A DNA stretch of 64,000 nt from Aquimarina algicola (lineage in GTDB: Bacteria; Bacteroidota; Bacteroidia; Flavobacteriales; Flavobacteriaceae). The position numbers and the translations under genes are program-made. Below the pieces are notes generated by a model. That model had not been told where the DNA came from. It ran no database searches and saw nothing but the letters and a program-made list of their open reading frames with translations. The stretch spans positions 1 through 64,000 of the forward strand of contig NZ_VFWZ01000005.1 of the NCBI RefSeq assembly GCF_006443095.1. Reading direction: 5' to 3'. This document shows, piece by piece, positions 1-8,045 of the stretch (its first letter is position 1; each line of letters starts with the position of its first letter).

Positions 1-1
1 C

Positions 2-115
2 AAAAAAGATTTCGGTTTAGAAGTAGTTTTAACCATTGAACAAGCTAAGGAAGAAATTATTACTCCAGCTATTAATAAATATCAAAGTATATTAAATCCT
101 ATTTTTGAGATATAA
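2..115 (+). CDS. C-terminal end of an unidentified protein (5' truncated by window)
   Basis: An open frame enters from the left edge and stops with TAA at 113-115, giving 37 visible residues that end in NPIFEI. The tail is mixed charged and hydrophobic (EQAKEEIITPAINKY) with no motif I recognise. It is followed within 10 bases by a sequence resembling one end of the cassette-type spacers seen near 28 kb. The function cannot be assigned from this fragment. Confidence 0.5.
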   Translation, partial: KKDFGLEVVLTIEQAKEEIITPAINKYQSILNPIFEI

Positions 116-124
116 AAAAACTAA

Positions 125-145
125 GCCTAACAATTTGTATATAGC
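125..145. repeat. attC-like half site
   Basis: GCCTAACAATTTGTATATAG closely resembles GCCAACAATGTTATATAG at 29624, which lies at the upstream edge of the cassette-like gene group at 27.2-29.6 kb. It lies between the end of one gene and the start of a lipoprotein gene. A 10-bp palindrome (AGCATATGCT) follows directly. Calling it a recombination site is inference. Confidence 0.3.
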
Positions 146-209
146 ATATGCTCCCTTCTGCAGGCAAACACAACATACAAGGGAAGTTATTTAGTATTAG
201 AATTAAATT

Positions 210-815
210 ATGAAAATAATAGTTAATCAATTTTTTATATACTTAGCTCTGTTTTCGATTATAATATCTTTGAGTAATTGTGCCTCCTTTTCATATGAAT
301 TTCAAAATCCTGTGTTTTTAACTCCTTCATTTCTAACTTCAGAAAATGTGAAAGAATTAAATGGAGAATACAGTATTATAGCGAGATCCAAAGACTCTGC
401 AATGAACAATTATAACAGTAGTTTTAATAATTTTTTTCAAATTTTAGATCGAAATCGAGGTAGTAAAAAGGATACCCTGAATAGAAATAATCTAAATAAT
501 TTTTCTTTTAAAATAAACGTTATTAATGATACTAATATCAAAATTGAATATCTAGTAAATAGTAAAAAATTTAACGAAAAAATAATTGAGTATGAACTTA
601 GAGCTGGATACTTATATTTAAATAATAAAAATACAATGATTGGTGGAGTTCCTTATATATTCGGAGGAATAGAAGTCAATAAAGTAAGATTAACCAGAGA
701 TTTAAATGGTAATTTGGTTGCTGAAATAGCACATCATAACTCAGGAGCTATATTATTAGTTTTTGGAGATGCTAAAGACAATCATTACCAATGTTATTAT
801 CACAAAGTAAAATAA
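210..815 (+). CDS. Hypothetical lipoprotein
   Basis: This 201-residue protein starts with a hydrophobic signal peptide ending in a lipobox (SLSNC, Cys near residue 24), so it should be a lipidated envelope protein. The rest is rich in Asn, Lys and Ile with beta-strand character. It contains the stretch GGVPYIFGGIEVNKV, which may form a hairpin. No known domain is recognised. The gene stands alone between a truncated gene on its left and a ~700-base repeat-bearing spacer on its right, a setting typical of accessory DNA. Confidence 0.7.
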   Translation: MKIIVNQFFIYLALFSIIISLSNCASFSYEFQNPVFLTPSFLTSENVKELNGEYSIIARSKDSAMNNYNSSFNNFFQILDRNRGSKKDTLNRNNLNNFSFKINVINDTNIKIEYLVNSKKFNEKIIEYELRAGYLYLNNKNTMIGGVPYIFGGIEVNKVRLTRDLNGNLVAEIAHHNSGAILLVFGDAKDNHYQCYYHKVK

Positions 816-992
816 ACACTATATCCTATGTAAAGGCCTTTCCCAAGTCAAGAGATTAAAAATACGATATTTTATTGTTTTGCTTATCTCATATTGATGA
901 TTGTATATGATTGAATTGTTAATAATTCCTCACCTATCACCAATTTATAACTAATACTATACAATAATACACCACCCAAAAATAGATCTACA

Positions 993-1202
993 AACAATCA
1001 TTTTGAACCTAAAACATTCAAACAAGAACTAAAAACATTCTTCGGAGAACCTAATACGTTAAAATTTTAACCTTTGATATTCAGATTTGAACCTATTAGG
1101 TTAAAATTTTAACGTATTACATTCTATTTTGAACCTCAAAGGTTAAAACTTTAACAAAAAACATTCAAAATTGAACCTCGGAGGTTCAACCGAGAATGTA
1201 AA
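993..1202. repeat. 42-bp tandem repeat array, about five units
   Basis: The motif ACATTC (or a one-base variant) recurs at 1035, 1077, 1119 and 1161, and AACCT at 1006, 1048, 1090, 1132 and 1174, each spaced by exactly 42 bases. Three consecutive units carry GTTAAAATTTTAAC or a one-base variant at 1058, 1100 and 1142; the first two are perfect 14-bp palindromes. The last unit diverges after its AACCT and is followed by unphased copies of ACATTC and GGTTCAA. The array is non-coding and lies in the 816-1513 intergenic stretch, in which I see no gene. Confidence 0.85.
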
Positions 1203-1270
1203 AGGTTCAAAAAAGCACCGAAAACATTCAGTTTTGATAGTTTGATAGACTATTTTGAACCCATCAGCTT

Positions 1271-1293
1271 GTCAGTCTGAGCTTGTCGAAGAC
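1271..1293. repeat. REP-like element
   Basis: The sequence GTCAGTCTGAGCTTGTCGAA belongs to a family of short extragenic repeats common in Bacteroidota and other genomes, usually seen as CTTCGACAAGCTCAG on the opposite strand. It lies downstream of the 42-bp array. No function is inferred. The family assignment rests on memory of the motif. Confidence 0.45.
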
Positions 1294-1513
1294 CGATTCA
1301 ACCTTAAATACTCAACCAAGATTCTTAACTATTCAATTTTGATAATCAAACACACTATTTTGATCTAAAAACACTCCTCAGGCATGCAAAAACAATCAAA
1401 GATACAGTGAAGAGAGTATAGGTTTTTTGCAGTAAGATGTTAGAAGTATATAGGTATATTAGGTATATCACTATTCAATCTTCACTCTTTATAGACGTAT
1501 AGTGATATTAAGG

Positions 1514-1744
1514 TTATTGTATGTCTTTTAGTAATTCAGAAACAGTGATGCCATGAATTTCAGCAATCATACATAATGTATCAATTCTATAGTTTACACC
1601 CGCTTCCCAACGCCAAACACTTTTGTTTTCAAGATTATGTTCTATAGCGAAATTGGTATAGCTAGTGTATCCTGCCTGTATTCGTAATTCTTTAATACGA
1701 TTTCCGATGGCTTTATGTCTTTTTATTTCCTTTTTAGATGCCAT
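1514..1744 (-). CDS. Xre/Cro-type helix-turn-helix transcriptional regulator
   Basis: This 76-residue protein is essentially one HTH_3 domain. Residues ~11-70 fit the family: IGNRIKELRIQAGYTSYTNF for helices 1-2, ENKSVWRWEAGV for the recognition helix region, and a C-terminal MIAEIHGITVSELL that closes the bundle. Such single-domain regulators often control small accessory or toxin-antitoxin loci, but no toxin-like partner is evident. The only close gene is the divergent, unidentified 1824 gene. The start at ATG leaves an intergenic region of about 80 bases that may hold divergent promoters. Confidence 0.85.
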   Translation of the reverse strand: MASKKEIKRHKAIGNRIKELRIQAGYTSYTNFAIEHNLENKSVWRWEAGVNYRIDTLCMIAEIHGITVSELLKDIQ

Positions 1745-1804
1745 AGAAACAAAAATCTTGTTAAAAAGTAAAAAAGCATACGTCTAAAAAGCCGATAATT
1801 TTTT

Positions 1805-1812
1805 TATATTTG
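1805..1812 (+). promoter_or_regulatory. Possible Bacteroidota -7 element
   Basis: TATATTTG matches the TAnnTTTG -7 consensus of Bacteroidota primary sigma-factor promoters. It points toward the 1824 gene and lies in the divergent spacer with the Xre gene. The distance to the GTG at 1824 would leave a very short leader, so either translation starts at the internal ATG pair (1899, 1902) or the match is by chance. Confidence 0.25.
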
Positions 1813-1823
1813 TTCAAGACAAG

Positions 1824-2135
1824 GTGTTTTGCTATTCAAAAAACCTTGCTATTTCAATAATCCAGGAGAGATGTACACCTAATTTAATTAGCCAACATAT
1901 GATGAGTATACAAGAAGACGAAACTTATTTTTACTTCACTCTAGAGGTGATAAAAGCCCTGCATTTGGATAGCAAAGTGTTTTTTGCAGGTGTAGCCGAC
2001 AATGCTCCTTATGAGTTTCAGGTATATAGTTGGATCAACACCTTATATAAAGATGGCAAGACCAGTGATGATGCCATTAATGAAATTCATGAAATGCGAA
2101 GGCTTTTTTTGATTCAAAATTATAATACTTCTTAG
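1824..2135 (+). CDS. Hypothetical small protein
   Basis: The frame opens with GTG and encodes 103 residues; in-frame ATG codons at 1899 and 1902 could give a 77-78-residue product instead. The sequence looks like a soluble helical protein with a conserved-looking core (YEFQVYSWINTLYKDGKTSDDAINEIHEMRRLF) and no signal peptide. I do not recognise the family. Its position opposite a small Xre regulator makes co-regulation possible. REP-like repeats follow downstream. Confidence 0.5.
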   Translation: MFCYSKNLAISIIQERCTPNLISQHMMSIQEDETYFYFTLEVIKALHLDSKVFFAGVADNAPYEFQVYSWINTLYKDGKTSDDAINEIHEMRRLFLIQNYNTS

Positions 2136-2237
2136 TACTGTGTTTATGATGTAATATCATACTGTAGAGTCAAAAGCAATGTGTGTATAACCCTAAACGT
2201 AGTGCTGATTTCTATGACATATAATCAATAAAACCGT

Positions 2238-2385
2238 CATGCTGTACTCGATTCAGCATCTCACAAGCCGAGCAACACAACATTTGTGACCCTGTACGTC
2301 ATGCTGAACTTGATTCAGCATCTCACAAGCTGGGCAAACGCAGTATGTGTGACCCCCAAATCAAGTTTGGGGTGACGTAACAAGC
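2238..2385. repeat. Tandem REP-like repeats
   Basis: Two near-identical units containing GTCATGCTG...GATTCAGCATCTCACAAG start near 2238 and 2304. They are followed by an inverted relative (AATCAAGTTTGGGGTGACG) near 2360. This is the common Bacteroidota extragenic repeat family. The rest of the 2136-2586 spacer shows no gene. Confidence 0.6.
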
Positions 2386-2589
2386 AATTAAAACGAAAAC
2401 AACGAATTATAAACCAAAAACACAAGCATGCTTACAAAAAACATGTTTTTCGTACAAAGTTTTGCGGTTTTACCACAGCAATAGATCACAAGCATTGTTC
2501 TATATTTGCTGCTCTACCCGCAGATTTGTACTAAGCTTTAACGTAAATGATCAGATAACTATTAAAACCTAAAGAGCTAGAACAGATTG

Positions 2590-3294
2590 ATGAGTATACA
2601 TACAAAATTCTATATACATGATAAGGTATATAACGTATTAGAATACGAGTTTTCTATCAACCAAAACATTGATTACAACAATAGGCCATGTGCCAAACCT
2701 CTCTTTGCAGGATTAGAAATGGTCATCGAGGCAAGCAAAGACACTTTGTTTTTTGAAGAAGCACTAAAATCGTATAACCTTTTGCAATGCCGATTAGTAC
2801 GTACACCTGTTGCTATGAATGGCAAGAGCCATACACTACACTTGATTGATGCGATTGTAATAAAGTCGACAACAATCTACAAGGCAGATGGTACAACTCC
2901 TTTTGCCGAAAAGATACAGATTACTGCTGCAGGGTTAAAAGATTCTAATTCTCCCGAAGAATACTCAGCCGGTTGGCGAGTAACCCCATTATTGACAGAA
3001 CAAGCGGCAGAGGAGGAGGTTGAGGATAATGAACCTAGAATTACCAGACAGTATATTACTGATCAAGAAGATGTAGTATTAGACGAATACCAACAAGGAG
3101 ATCAAATCTATTATGTAATAGAAAGTGAAAATATGGTTGGCGAAGCAGTTGATATTGTATTGAATAACAAAGATGATGACTTTGTATACAAGGGCAAACG
3201 ACTTGCTAACGATAAGATTACAAACTATATCATCGAAGCCGATATAGAAAAAATACCGCTAGAAGTGGTATCAGAAAATAATACAAACCAATAG
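2590..3294 (+). CDS. tssD: T6SS tube protein TssD (Hcp) with C-terminal extension
   Basis: Residues 1-~135 match the Bacteroidota TssD/Hcp family that forms the inner tube of the subtype iii T6SS. The typical order is visible: an opening strand with KVYNVLEYEFSINQNID, a conserved FAGLEMVIEASKDTLFFEEA segment, and a closing SHTLHLIDAIVI...EKIQITAAGLK. Classical TssD is ~130 residues; this 234-residue version adds an acidic linker (AAEEEVEDNE) and a second beta domain (GDQIYYVIESENMVGEAVDI) of the sort carried by specialised Hcp proteins linked to effectors. The ATG at 2590 is preferred to the in-frame TTG at 2587. The candidate effector gene starts 5 bases downstream. No other T6SS structural gene lies in the window, so this is probably an orphan effector-delivery module. 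Confidence 0.8.
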   Translation: MSIHTKFYIHDKVYNVLEYEFSINQNIDYNNRPCAKPLFAGLEMVIEASKDTLFFEEALKSYNLLQCRLVRTPVAMNGKSHTLHLIDAIVIKSTTIYKADGTTPFAEKIQITAAGLKDSNSPEEYSAGWRVTPLLTEQAAEEEVEDNEPRITRQYITDQEDVVLDEYQQGDQIYYVIESENMVGEAVDIVLNNKDDDFVYKGKRLANDKITNYIIEADIEKIPLEVVSENNTNQ

Positions 3295-3299
3295 TAATC

Positions 3300-4115
3300 A
3301 TGGGTACAAATACATTTCAGGTTATATACAAGGGTACAGTTATGGGCGAGACCACTATCAAAGTGCAAACCGCCATAGATATTTACATAGATTCACAAAC
3401 CGGTAACCGTTTTAAAGAAATCAAACCGAACACAGAAAACTATAGGATTATTCATAGTATGGATTATGCCGATGTATTAGAAGAATTCTCAGGGAATATT
3501 AATAGTGGCGAAGCTATTAAGAAACTACAAGAAATGAGCCAAAAAGTTACTATTGATGATACTTTTATACAAACTCTAATGCAAAAAACACAAAATAATT
3601 CTAGGTTAAGCGAATATCAGGTATACATCGTATTGCAAAGAAACTGGATTGACCCTATTGAAGCTCCTGCCATAGTTACTGCAGAAGAAGATACACATAC
3701 CAAATTATACGAGCGTGAGGATGGTGAAATCATGATGAATATTATATATTATAAAGGCAAAGATGGAAATGGTTATAATATTAGTCCTAATGGGCATTTG
3801 GTTATCGGACAGGTACATGGACATAATAAAACACAGGAGCATAATATGATAAACATAGAAGGAACATCAAATAGAGATAAAAAAACAGCTATTGCTAATG
3901 GATTTAATATTTATTCACTGAGAGCATATGAAACCAATGTAGGTGGTCAAGCCGGTATTGACAAAGTAGATGGTAAGGGTGTACCTTCCCTTTTACTGGG
4001 GTCAACACGTGGTAGACCAAATGAACCAGATAAAAGACCTACCTTTGATGTAGGACGAGATGCGCTTGATTTTTGGACTAAAAATGTAAAAGTATGGGTA
4101 CGACCAAAAAAATAA
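3300..4115 (+). CDS. Candidate T6SS effector with JAMM-like metallopeptidase motif
   Basis: This 271-residue protein has no signal peptide and directly follows the extended TssD, the classic place for its cargo. The N-terminal ~130 residues (starting QVIYKGTVMGETTIKVQT) look like a beta-rich loading or adaptor region followed by helices. The C-terminal half contains GQVHGH (near residue 175) and GTSNRD, which together fit the HxH-x(n)-SxxD zinc signature of JAMM/JAB peptidases; Glu residues at ~139-142 (EREDGE) could supply the upstream acid. Polymorphic-toxin JAB domains have this architecture, but the spacing here is longer than the classical one, so activity is inferred. The last 22 bases overlap the first lipoprotein gene, implying co-translation and an effector-immunity pair. 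Confidence 0.6.
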   Translation: MGTNTFQVIYKGTVMGETTIKVQTAIDIYIDSQTGNRFKEIKPNTENYRIIHSMDYADVLEEFSGNINSGEAIKKLQEMSQKVTIDDTFIQTLMQKTQNNSRLSEYQVYIVLQRNWIDPIEAPAIVTAEEDTHTKLYEREDGEIMMNIIYYKGKDGNGYNISPNGHLVIGQVHGHNKTQEHNMINIEGTSNRDKKTAIANGFNIYSLRAYETNVGGQAGIDKVDGKGVPSLLLGSTRGRPNEPDKRPTFDVGRDALDFWTKNVKVWVRPKK

Positions 4116-4654
4116 ATTTATTCATCATCTTTGGAAGTTTAGCAATTTTGCTTATCAGTTGTAAAAGCACTAAGACAAACAATACCTTTATTCCTTATGA
4201 ATTGCCATTTGAAACAGAGAAAGTTATTTATGAAGAAATACAAAAGCTACAAGGAAAATATAAACATGTAGCATTTACGTTTGATTTTAATGATGATGCA
4301 ACTATTGATGTATATATGAGAACATTCAAAAATAGCCTGTCAGAATATCTTAAACTATCCAATAGAAAAGTTTTTATAAATGATCAATTTTATCCTTTAA
4401 GTTTTAATTTAGATCAAAGGTTTCAAATGGAAATGAAAAAAGATATTCCAATTATTGAAAAACATTGTTGGACTAATGTTCGCCCAAGATCAGAAACCTA
4501 TGAAACTATACCTTTACCAAATATAGAAGAACGAGAAAAACTATTCAATCACCCTGATTGTAGCTTAGGGTATCGGAAAAGGCAACTTTTAATAGACTAT
4601 CCCCCAATTTTAAAAATTGATATTAAAGGTCATATTATAAAATCTAATGAATAA
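4094..4654 (+). CDS. Lipoprotein, candidate effector immunity protein (copy 1)
   Basis: This 186-residue lipoprotein has a lipobox LLISC near residue 23, so it should sit in the periplasm, where a T6SS effector from a neighbouring cell would arrive. Its start overlaps the last 22 bases of the effector gene in another frame. The mature part has a conserved pattern shared with its two neighbours: FIPYELPFETEKV, AFTFDFNDDATIDVY, KVFINDQFYPL, and a C-terminal LKIDIKGHI. No database family is recognised. The immunity role is inferred from position, localisation and tandem duplication. Confidence 0.6.
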   Translation: MGTTKKINLFIIFGSLAILLISCKSTKTNNTFIPYELPFETEKVIYEEIQKLQGKYKHVAFTFDFNDDATIDVYMRTFKNSLSEYLKLSNRKVFINDQFYPLSFNLDQRFQMEMKKDIPIIEKHCWTNVRPRSETYETIPLPNIEEREKLFNHPDCSLGYRKRQLLIDYPPILKIDIKGHIIKSNE

Positions 4655-5215
4655 ATGGGTACGACCAAAAAAATAAATTTATTCATCATTTTTGGAAGTT
4701 TAATAATCTTACTTAGTAGCTGTAAAAGCACTAAAATAGACAATACATTTATTCCTTATGAACTTCCATTTGAAACGGAAAAAGTTATCTATAAAGAGAT
4801 ACAACAATTAAAAGAAGAATATAAGCATATCGCATTTACTTTTGATTTTAATGATGATGCAACCATTGATGTATATATGAGAACGTTCAAAAATAGTTTG
4901 CCTGAATATCATAAACTCTCTAATATGAAAGTCTTTATAAATGATCGTTTTTACCCACTAGATTTTAATTTGGATGAACATTTCCAGATGGAGTTAAAAA
5001 ATGATATTCCAATAATTAAAAAACATTGTTGGACTAATGTTCGGCCAAGATCAGAAACCTATGAAACCATACCTTTACCGAATATAGAAGAAAGAGAGAA
5101 GCTATTTAATAATCCAGATTTTAGTCCTATCTATAAACAAAATACTTTAATTATTGATTACCCTCCTATTTTAAAAATTGATATTAAAGGGCGTATCATA
5201 AAATCTAATGAATAA
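4655..5215 (+). CDS. Lipoprotein, candidate immunity protein (copy 2)
   Basis: This is a close paralogue of the preceding gene, the same length (186 residues) and alignable end to end without gaps. Its ATG follows the previous stop directly (TAAATG). The first ~35 bases are almost identical to copy 1, including the stretch that in copy 1 doubles as the effector's 3' end, although no effector overlaps here. This marks copy 2 as a tandem duplicate. Differences cluster in charged surface positions (for example KLQGKYKHV versus QLKEEYKHI), as expected for diversifying specificity. Lipobox LLSSC near residue 23. Confidence 0.6.
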   Translation: MGTTKKINLFIIFGSLIILLSSCKSTKIDNTFIPYELPFETEKVIYKEIQQLKEEYKHIAFTFDFNDDATIDVYMRTFKNSLPEYHKLSNMKVFINDRFYPLDFNLDEHFQMELKNDIPIIKKHCWTNVRPRSETYETIPLPNIEEREKLFNNPDFSPIYKQNTLIIDYPPILKIDIKGRIIKSNE

Positions 5216-5809
5216 ATGGGTAAAACTAGAAGAATAAACAGATTGACCATTTGGGGGGTAATTTTCATTCTATTAAGTAGTTGTAAAACAACTAGAACAG
5301 ACAATGCGTTTATCCCTTATCTATTACCATTAGAAACCGAAAGTGCTGTATTTAAAGAAATGAGTTATATCCCATCAGAAAAAAAAATAGCATTTTATTT
5401 TGATTTTGAAAAGAACGGAAATATCAATATATGGGCTGATACATTTTCTAATGGATATAGTAAAGAAGTCAGGTTATCTAACAGAAAATTATTTATAAAT
5501 GATAAATTTTATCCTTTAGTCTTTTCAACAGATGAAACTTTTCAAGCTACACTAGAAGGTGGTAATATTATAGTTACAAAAGACTGTTACTATCATAAAC
5601 CAGATAGAAAAGAAGTTATAACAGAGATAATAATTCCAACAATTTCTGAAAGAGAAAAATTATTCCCTTATATAGATAAAGAACCATGTCAGATAAGCCA
5701 AAGGAGAACAATTTCAATGAGACATCAAGGATATCTTTTAACTATTGATATTAAAGGTAATATTGTAAAAGTTGATAAAAGACCGGATGGGCTTAAGAAA
5801 ATAGAGTAA
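5216..5809 (+). CDS. Lipoprotein, candidate immunity protein (diverged copy 3)
   Basis: This 197-residue lipoprotein (lipobox LLSSC) is the third member of the tandem family and again begins directly after the previous stop. It keeps the family landmarks FIPYLLPLETE, AFYFDFEKNGNINIWADTF, KLFINDKFYPL, ISEREKLF and LLTIDIKGNI but is clearly more diverged than copies 1 and 2 are from each other. That suggests an older duplication or selection for recognising a different effector. Whether it binds the adjacent effector is unknown. Confidence 0.6.
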   Translation: MGKTRRINRLTIWGVIFILLSSCKTTRTDNAFIPYLLPLETESAVFKEMSYIPSEKKIAFYFDFEKNGNINIWADTFSNGYSKEVRLSNRKLFINDKFYPLVFSTDETFQATLEGGNIIVTKDCYYHKPDRKEVITEIIIPTISEREKLFPYIDKEPCQISQRRTISMRHQGYLLTIDIKGNIVKVDKRPDGLKKIE

Positions 5810-5817
5810 CCATTAAA

Positions 5818-6417
5818 ATGAAAATATATCATATACTAGTTTTAGGAATATTTTGTTTTTCCTGCGCTACGCAGCAAACAGAGAAAGATGTAGTAGACAT
5901 TTTTGAAATTATAAATGCCCAACTTCACTCAAAAACAGAACAAAAATTAATCGTCGACAAATTTGCACTACCACCACAGTCTCAATGGTGGGAAGATAAA
6001 TATGGTATTTTAATTGAAGATGAAGAGGGGGATGGCCTTACTTATTTTGACAAATCTGATCTACCATATGTTACAAAACAAAGGTCTGATTTAGAAAGTG
6101 ATAAAGACAATCGGCTTTGGTCTAAAAGCAAAATTGATATAAAAGGTAATTTGATAGATCTTTCTGTTTTTAAAAAAAAGAATAAAGAATTTTCTGATGA
6201 ATGGTGGGCAGATGTAAAAAGTGTGCATCATCAAGAAAAAATAATATCCTATACTTACCCTGTTTTTAATAAAAAACATACAATATCTTATGTATGGAGC
6301 ACAACATATACAAAAAATGCTCATCATGGATCAAATAAAGAGCAGTTATTGTTTAAAAAAGACAAGAATGATAGATGGCAAATGATTTCTGTAACAGACG
6401 CTAATTCCTTCTTTTAA
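5818..6417 (+). CDS. Hypothetical lipoprotein
   Basis: This 199-residue protein has a short signal peptide and lipobox (FCFSC near residue 17). The mature region is rich in Trp and Lys (QSQWWEDKYGIL, FSDEWWADVKSVHHQEKI) and unlike the preceding lipoprotein family. It starts 8 bases after the third family member, so it is probably part of the same operon. It could be another immunity or accessory factor; no domain is recognised. Confidence 0.6.
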   Translation: MKIYHILVLGIFCFSCATQQTEKDVVDIFEIINAQLHSKTEQKLIVDKFALPPQSQWWEDKYGILIEDEEGDGLTYFDKSDLPYVTKQRSDLESDKDNRLWSKSKIDIKGNLIDLSVFKKKNKEFSDEWWADVKSVHHQEKIISYTYPVFNKKHTISYVWSTTYTKNAHHGSNKEQLLFKKDKNDRWQMISVTDANSFF

Positions 6418-6444
6418 TATTTAAAAGAACAAATAAAAAAAATA

Positions 6445-7026
6445 ATGGAAATAACAATATACATAGCCATAGCATGTGGTTTGATCTTTTTAGCATATTT
6501 AAAAATATCTAATATTGTACGCAACTCATCACATATTGATCATGATAAGACATATGCAGAAACAAAAACATATGTAAATCTAAAGGCTATAAAGAAGTTT
6601 GTGGATCAGGCAGATAGAGTAAAAATAGATTTGAATGCCATAGAATTTAAACATAAAGTAACCACCAAAACTGTCAATACAAATGATAAGTTTATTTCTC
6701 TTGATAATAGGATTGATTACTTGCCTGATACCTACGAGCAGAAACGCTATATCAATCACGGGGTGATTACTTTTAACTACAAAAACCAAGAACATAAACA
6801 ATTGGTGGTGATGAACGGTATTGACGAAAAAAGCTTATTAATCTATCTCTACATGCAAAAACATACATATTTGTACATTGATAAACATGATATCTCAATA
6901 CGGTTTCTAGACCTATTTTTTCTTCATGAAGCATCAGAAGGAAAATTTCAACCGAAAGGGATAGAACAAATTGATTTGGCAAATAATGATACGATGATCA
7001 AAAACAGTATGTATACTCAATACTAA
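6445..7026 (+). CDS. Hypothetical membrane-anchored protein
   Basis: This 193-residue protein has one N-terminal transmembrane helix (residues ~3-22, ITIYIAIACGLIFLAYLKI) followed by a soluble domain with charged helices and strands (HGVITFNYKNQEHKQLVV). It has no lipobox. It follows the lipoprotein gene by 27 bases on the same strand, consistent with one transcript. The family is not recognised. Confidence 0.55.
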   Translation: MEITIYIAIACGLIFLAYLKISNIVRNSSHIDHDKTYAETKTYVNLKAIKKFVDQADRVKIDLNAIEFKHKVTTKTVNTNDKFISLDNRIDYLPDTYEQKRYINHGVITFNYKNQEHKQLVVMNGIDEKSLLIYLYMQKHTYLYIDKHDISIRFLDLFFLHEASEGKFQPKGIEQIDLANNDTMIKNSMYTQY

Positions 7027-7069
7027 TATTTTGAGAAAAAAGGATAATCATTTGGTTGATTCTCGTTGT

Positions 7070-7986
7070 ATGATATTTGTTTATTATCAATTTTTAAATA
7101 AGAAAAAAAAATCTATAATAAATTTTCTTCTATATTTTTACATATTGTTTTTTTTACCTGCATCAGCTTTTATGTTTACGATACTTACTTTAATTACAAT
7201 TATCAAGTAACCAAAACAATTGCTTATTTCACAAACCTGCAATTTTATATAGAAAACGGTATAACTAATAGAATTGAATTTGAAATAGTACTTCTATTGA
7301 TAATTTTTCCTTGTTTTTATATCATCAACAGCACCATCGTATTTATAGCCTTTATATTTGATGATAAGATTAAAAAAATATGGCAATACATCACAGGGCA
7401 CAAAAACTACAAATATTACCGAAATAGTATACTTCTACTCACTGTATTTTGTTTTTTGGTCACCATATTCAGAATAGTGTATACAGATATTAAAATAGAG
7501 CAACAAGTATCTGACCTACCGGTTATTGTTGAATATGAAGAGGGTAATGGGGAAATTTACTTAAAAATCCCTATTGAATTTAAAATACAGAATCGTTGTT
7601 TTAAAAAGATTAAATATGTACCCATTACGATAACGGATAACTATTTTAAAACACCAGAAGGGACATATGCTCCTGTTAAAAATTCGAATCAAACAATAAT
7701 TAGCTCTTTTAGCACATTAACCTATGTAGAATATTTTGACTATCCAGAATATATACCCAATGAAGAATTACAGAAGGTAATTGAAAAATATAGAGATACA
7801 ATAAGAAAAATTGATAAGGTGAAAATTTCGAACAAAGATTTCCTTAAATCTCATAGAACATTAGATTCAATTTTGTTTACAGACATAGAAAAAAAATTCT
7901 TTTTTTCGTTTAATAGTCCTGCTTTTATTCCATTAGATAAAACGTCAGTTTTTATAAAACCAAATTGGTCTTTGGGTTTAGATTAA
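7070..7986 (+). CDS. Hypothetical two-helix membrane protein with probable frameshift in a poly-T run
   Basis: The clear downstream frame can be read from ~7102 to 7986 but has no ATG before a TTG at 7297. An ATG at 7070 in the next frame starts a convincing N-terminus (MIFVYYQFLNKKKKSIINF) leading into a transmembrane helix that loses sense after a run of eight T's near 7148-7155. Adding one base there joins both frames into a protein with two N-terminal transmembrane segments (second one with IIFPCFYIINSTIVFIAF), a third helix near LLLTVFCFLVTIF, and a soluble C-terminal domain. Either a sequencing error, a phase-variable homopolymer or a true mutation explains this. Function unknown. Confidence 0.45.
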
Positions 7987-8045
7987 ATAGTTAATATTCA
8001 TGATCCATTAATTTTCAATAAATGAGAGTACAATAAGATAACACT

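Noticed and set aside
993-1202. Possible CRISPR array from the regular 42-bp spacing
   Set aside because: The repeats are contiguous and degenerate with no unique spacers of constant size between identical repeats, and no cas genes are near.
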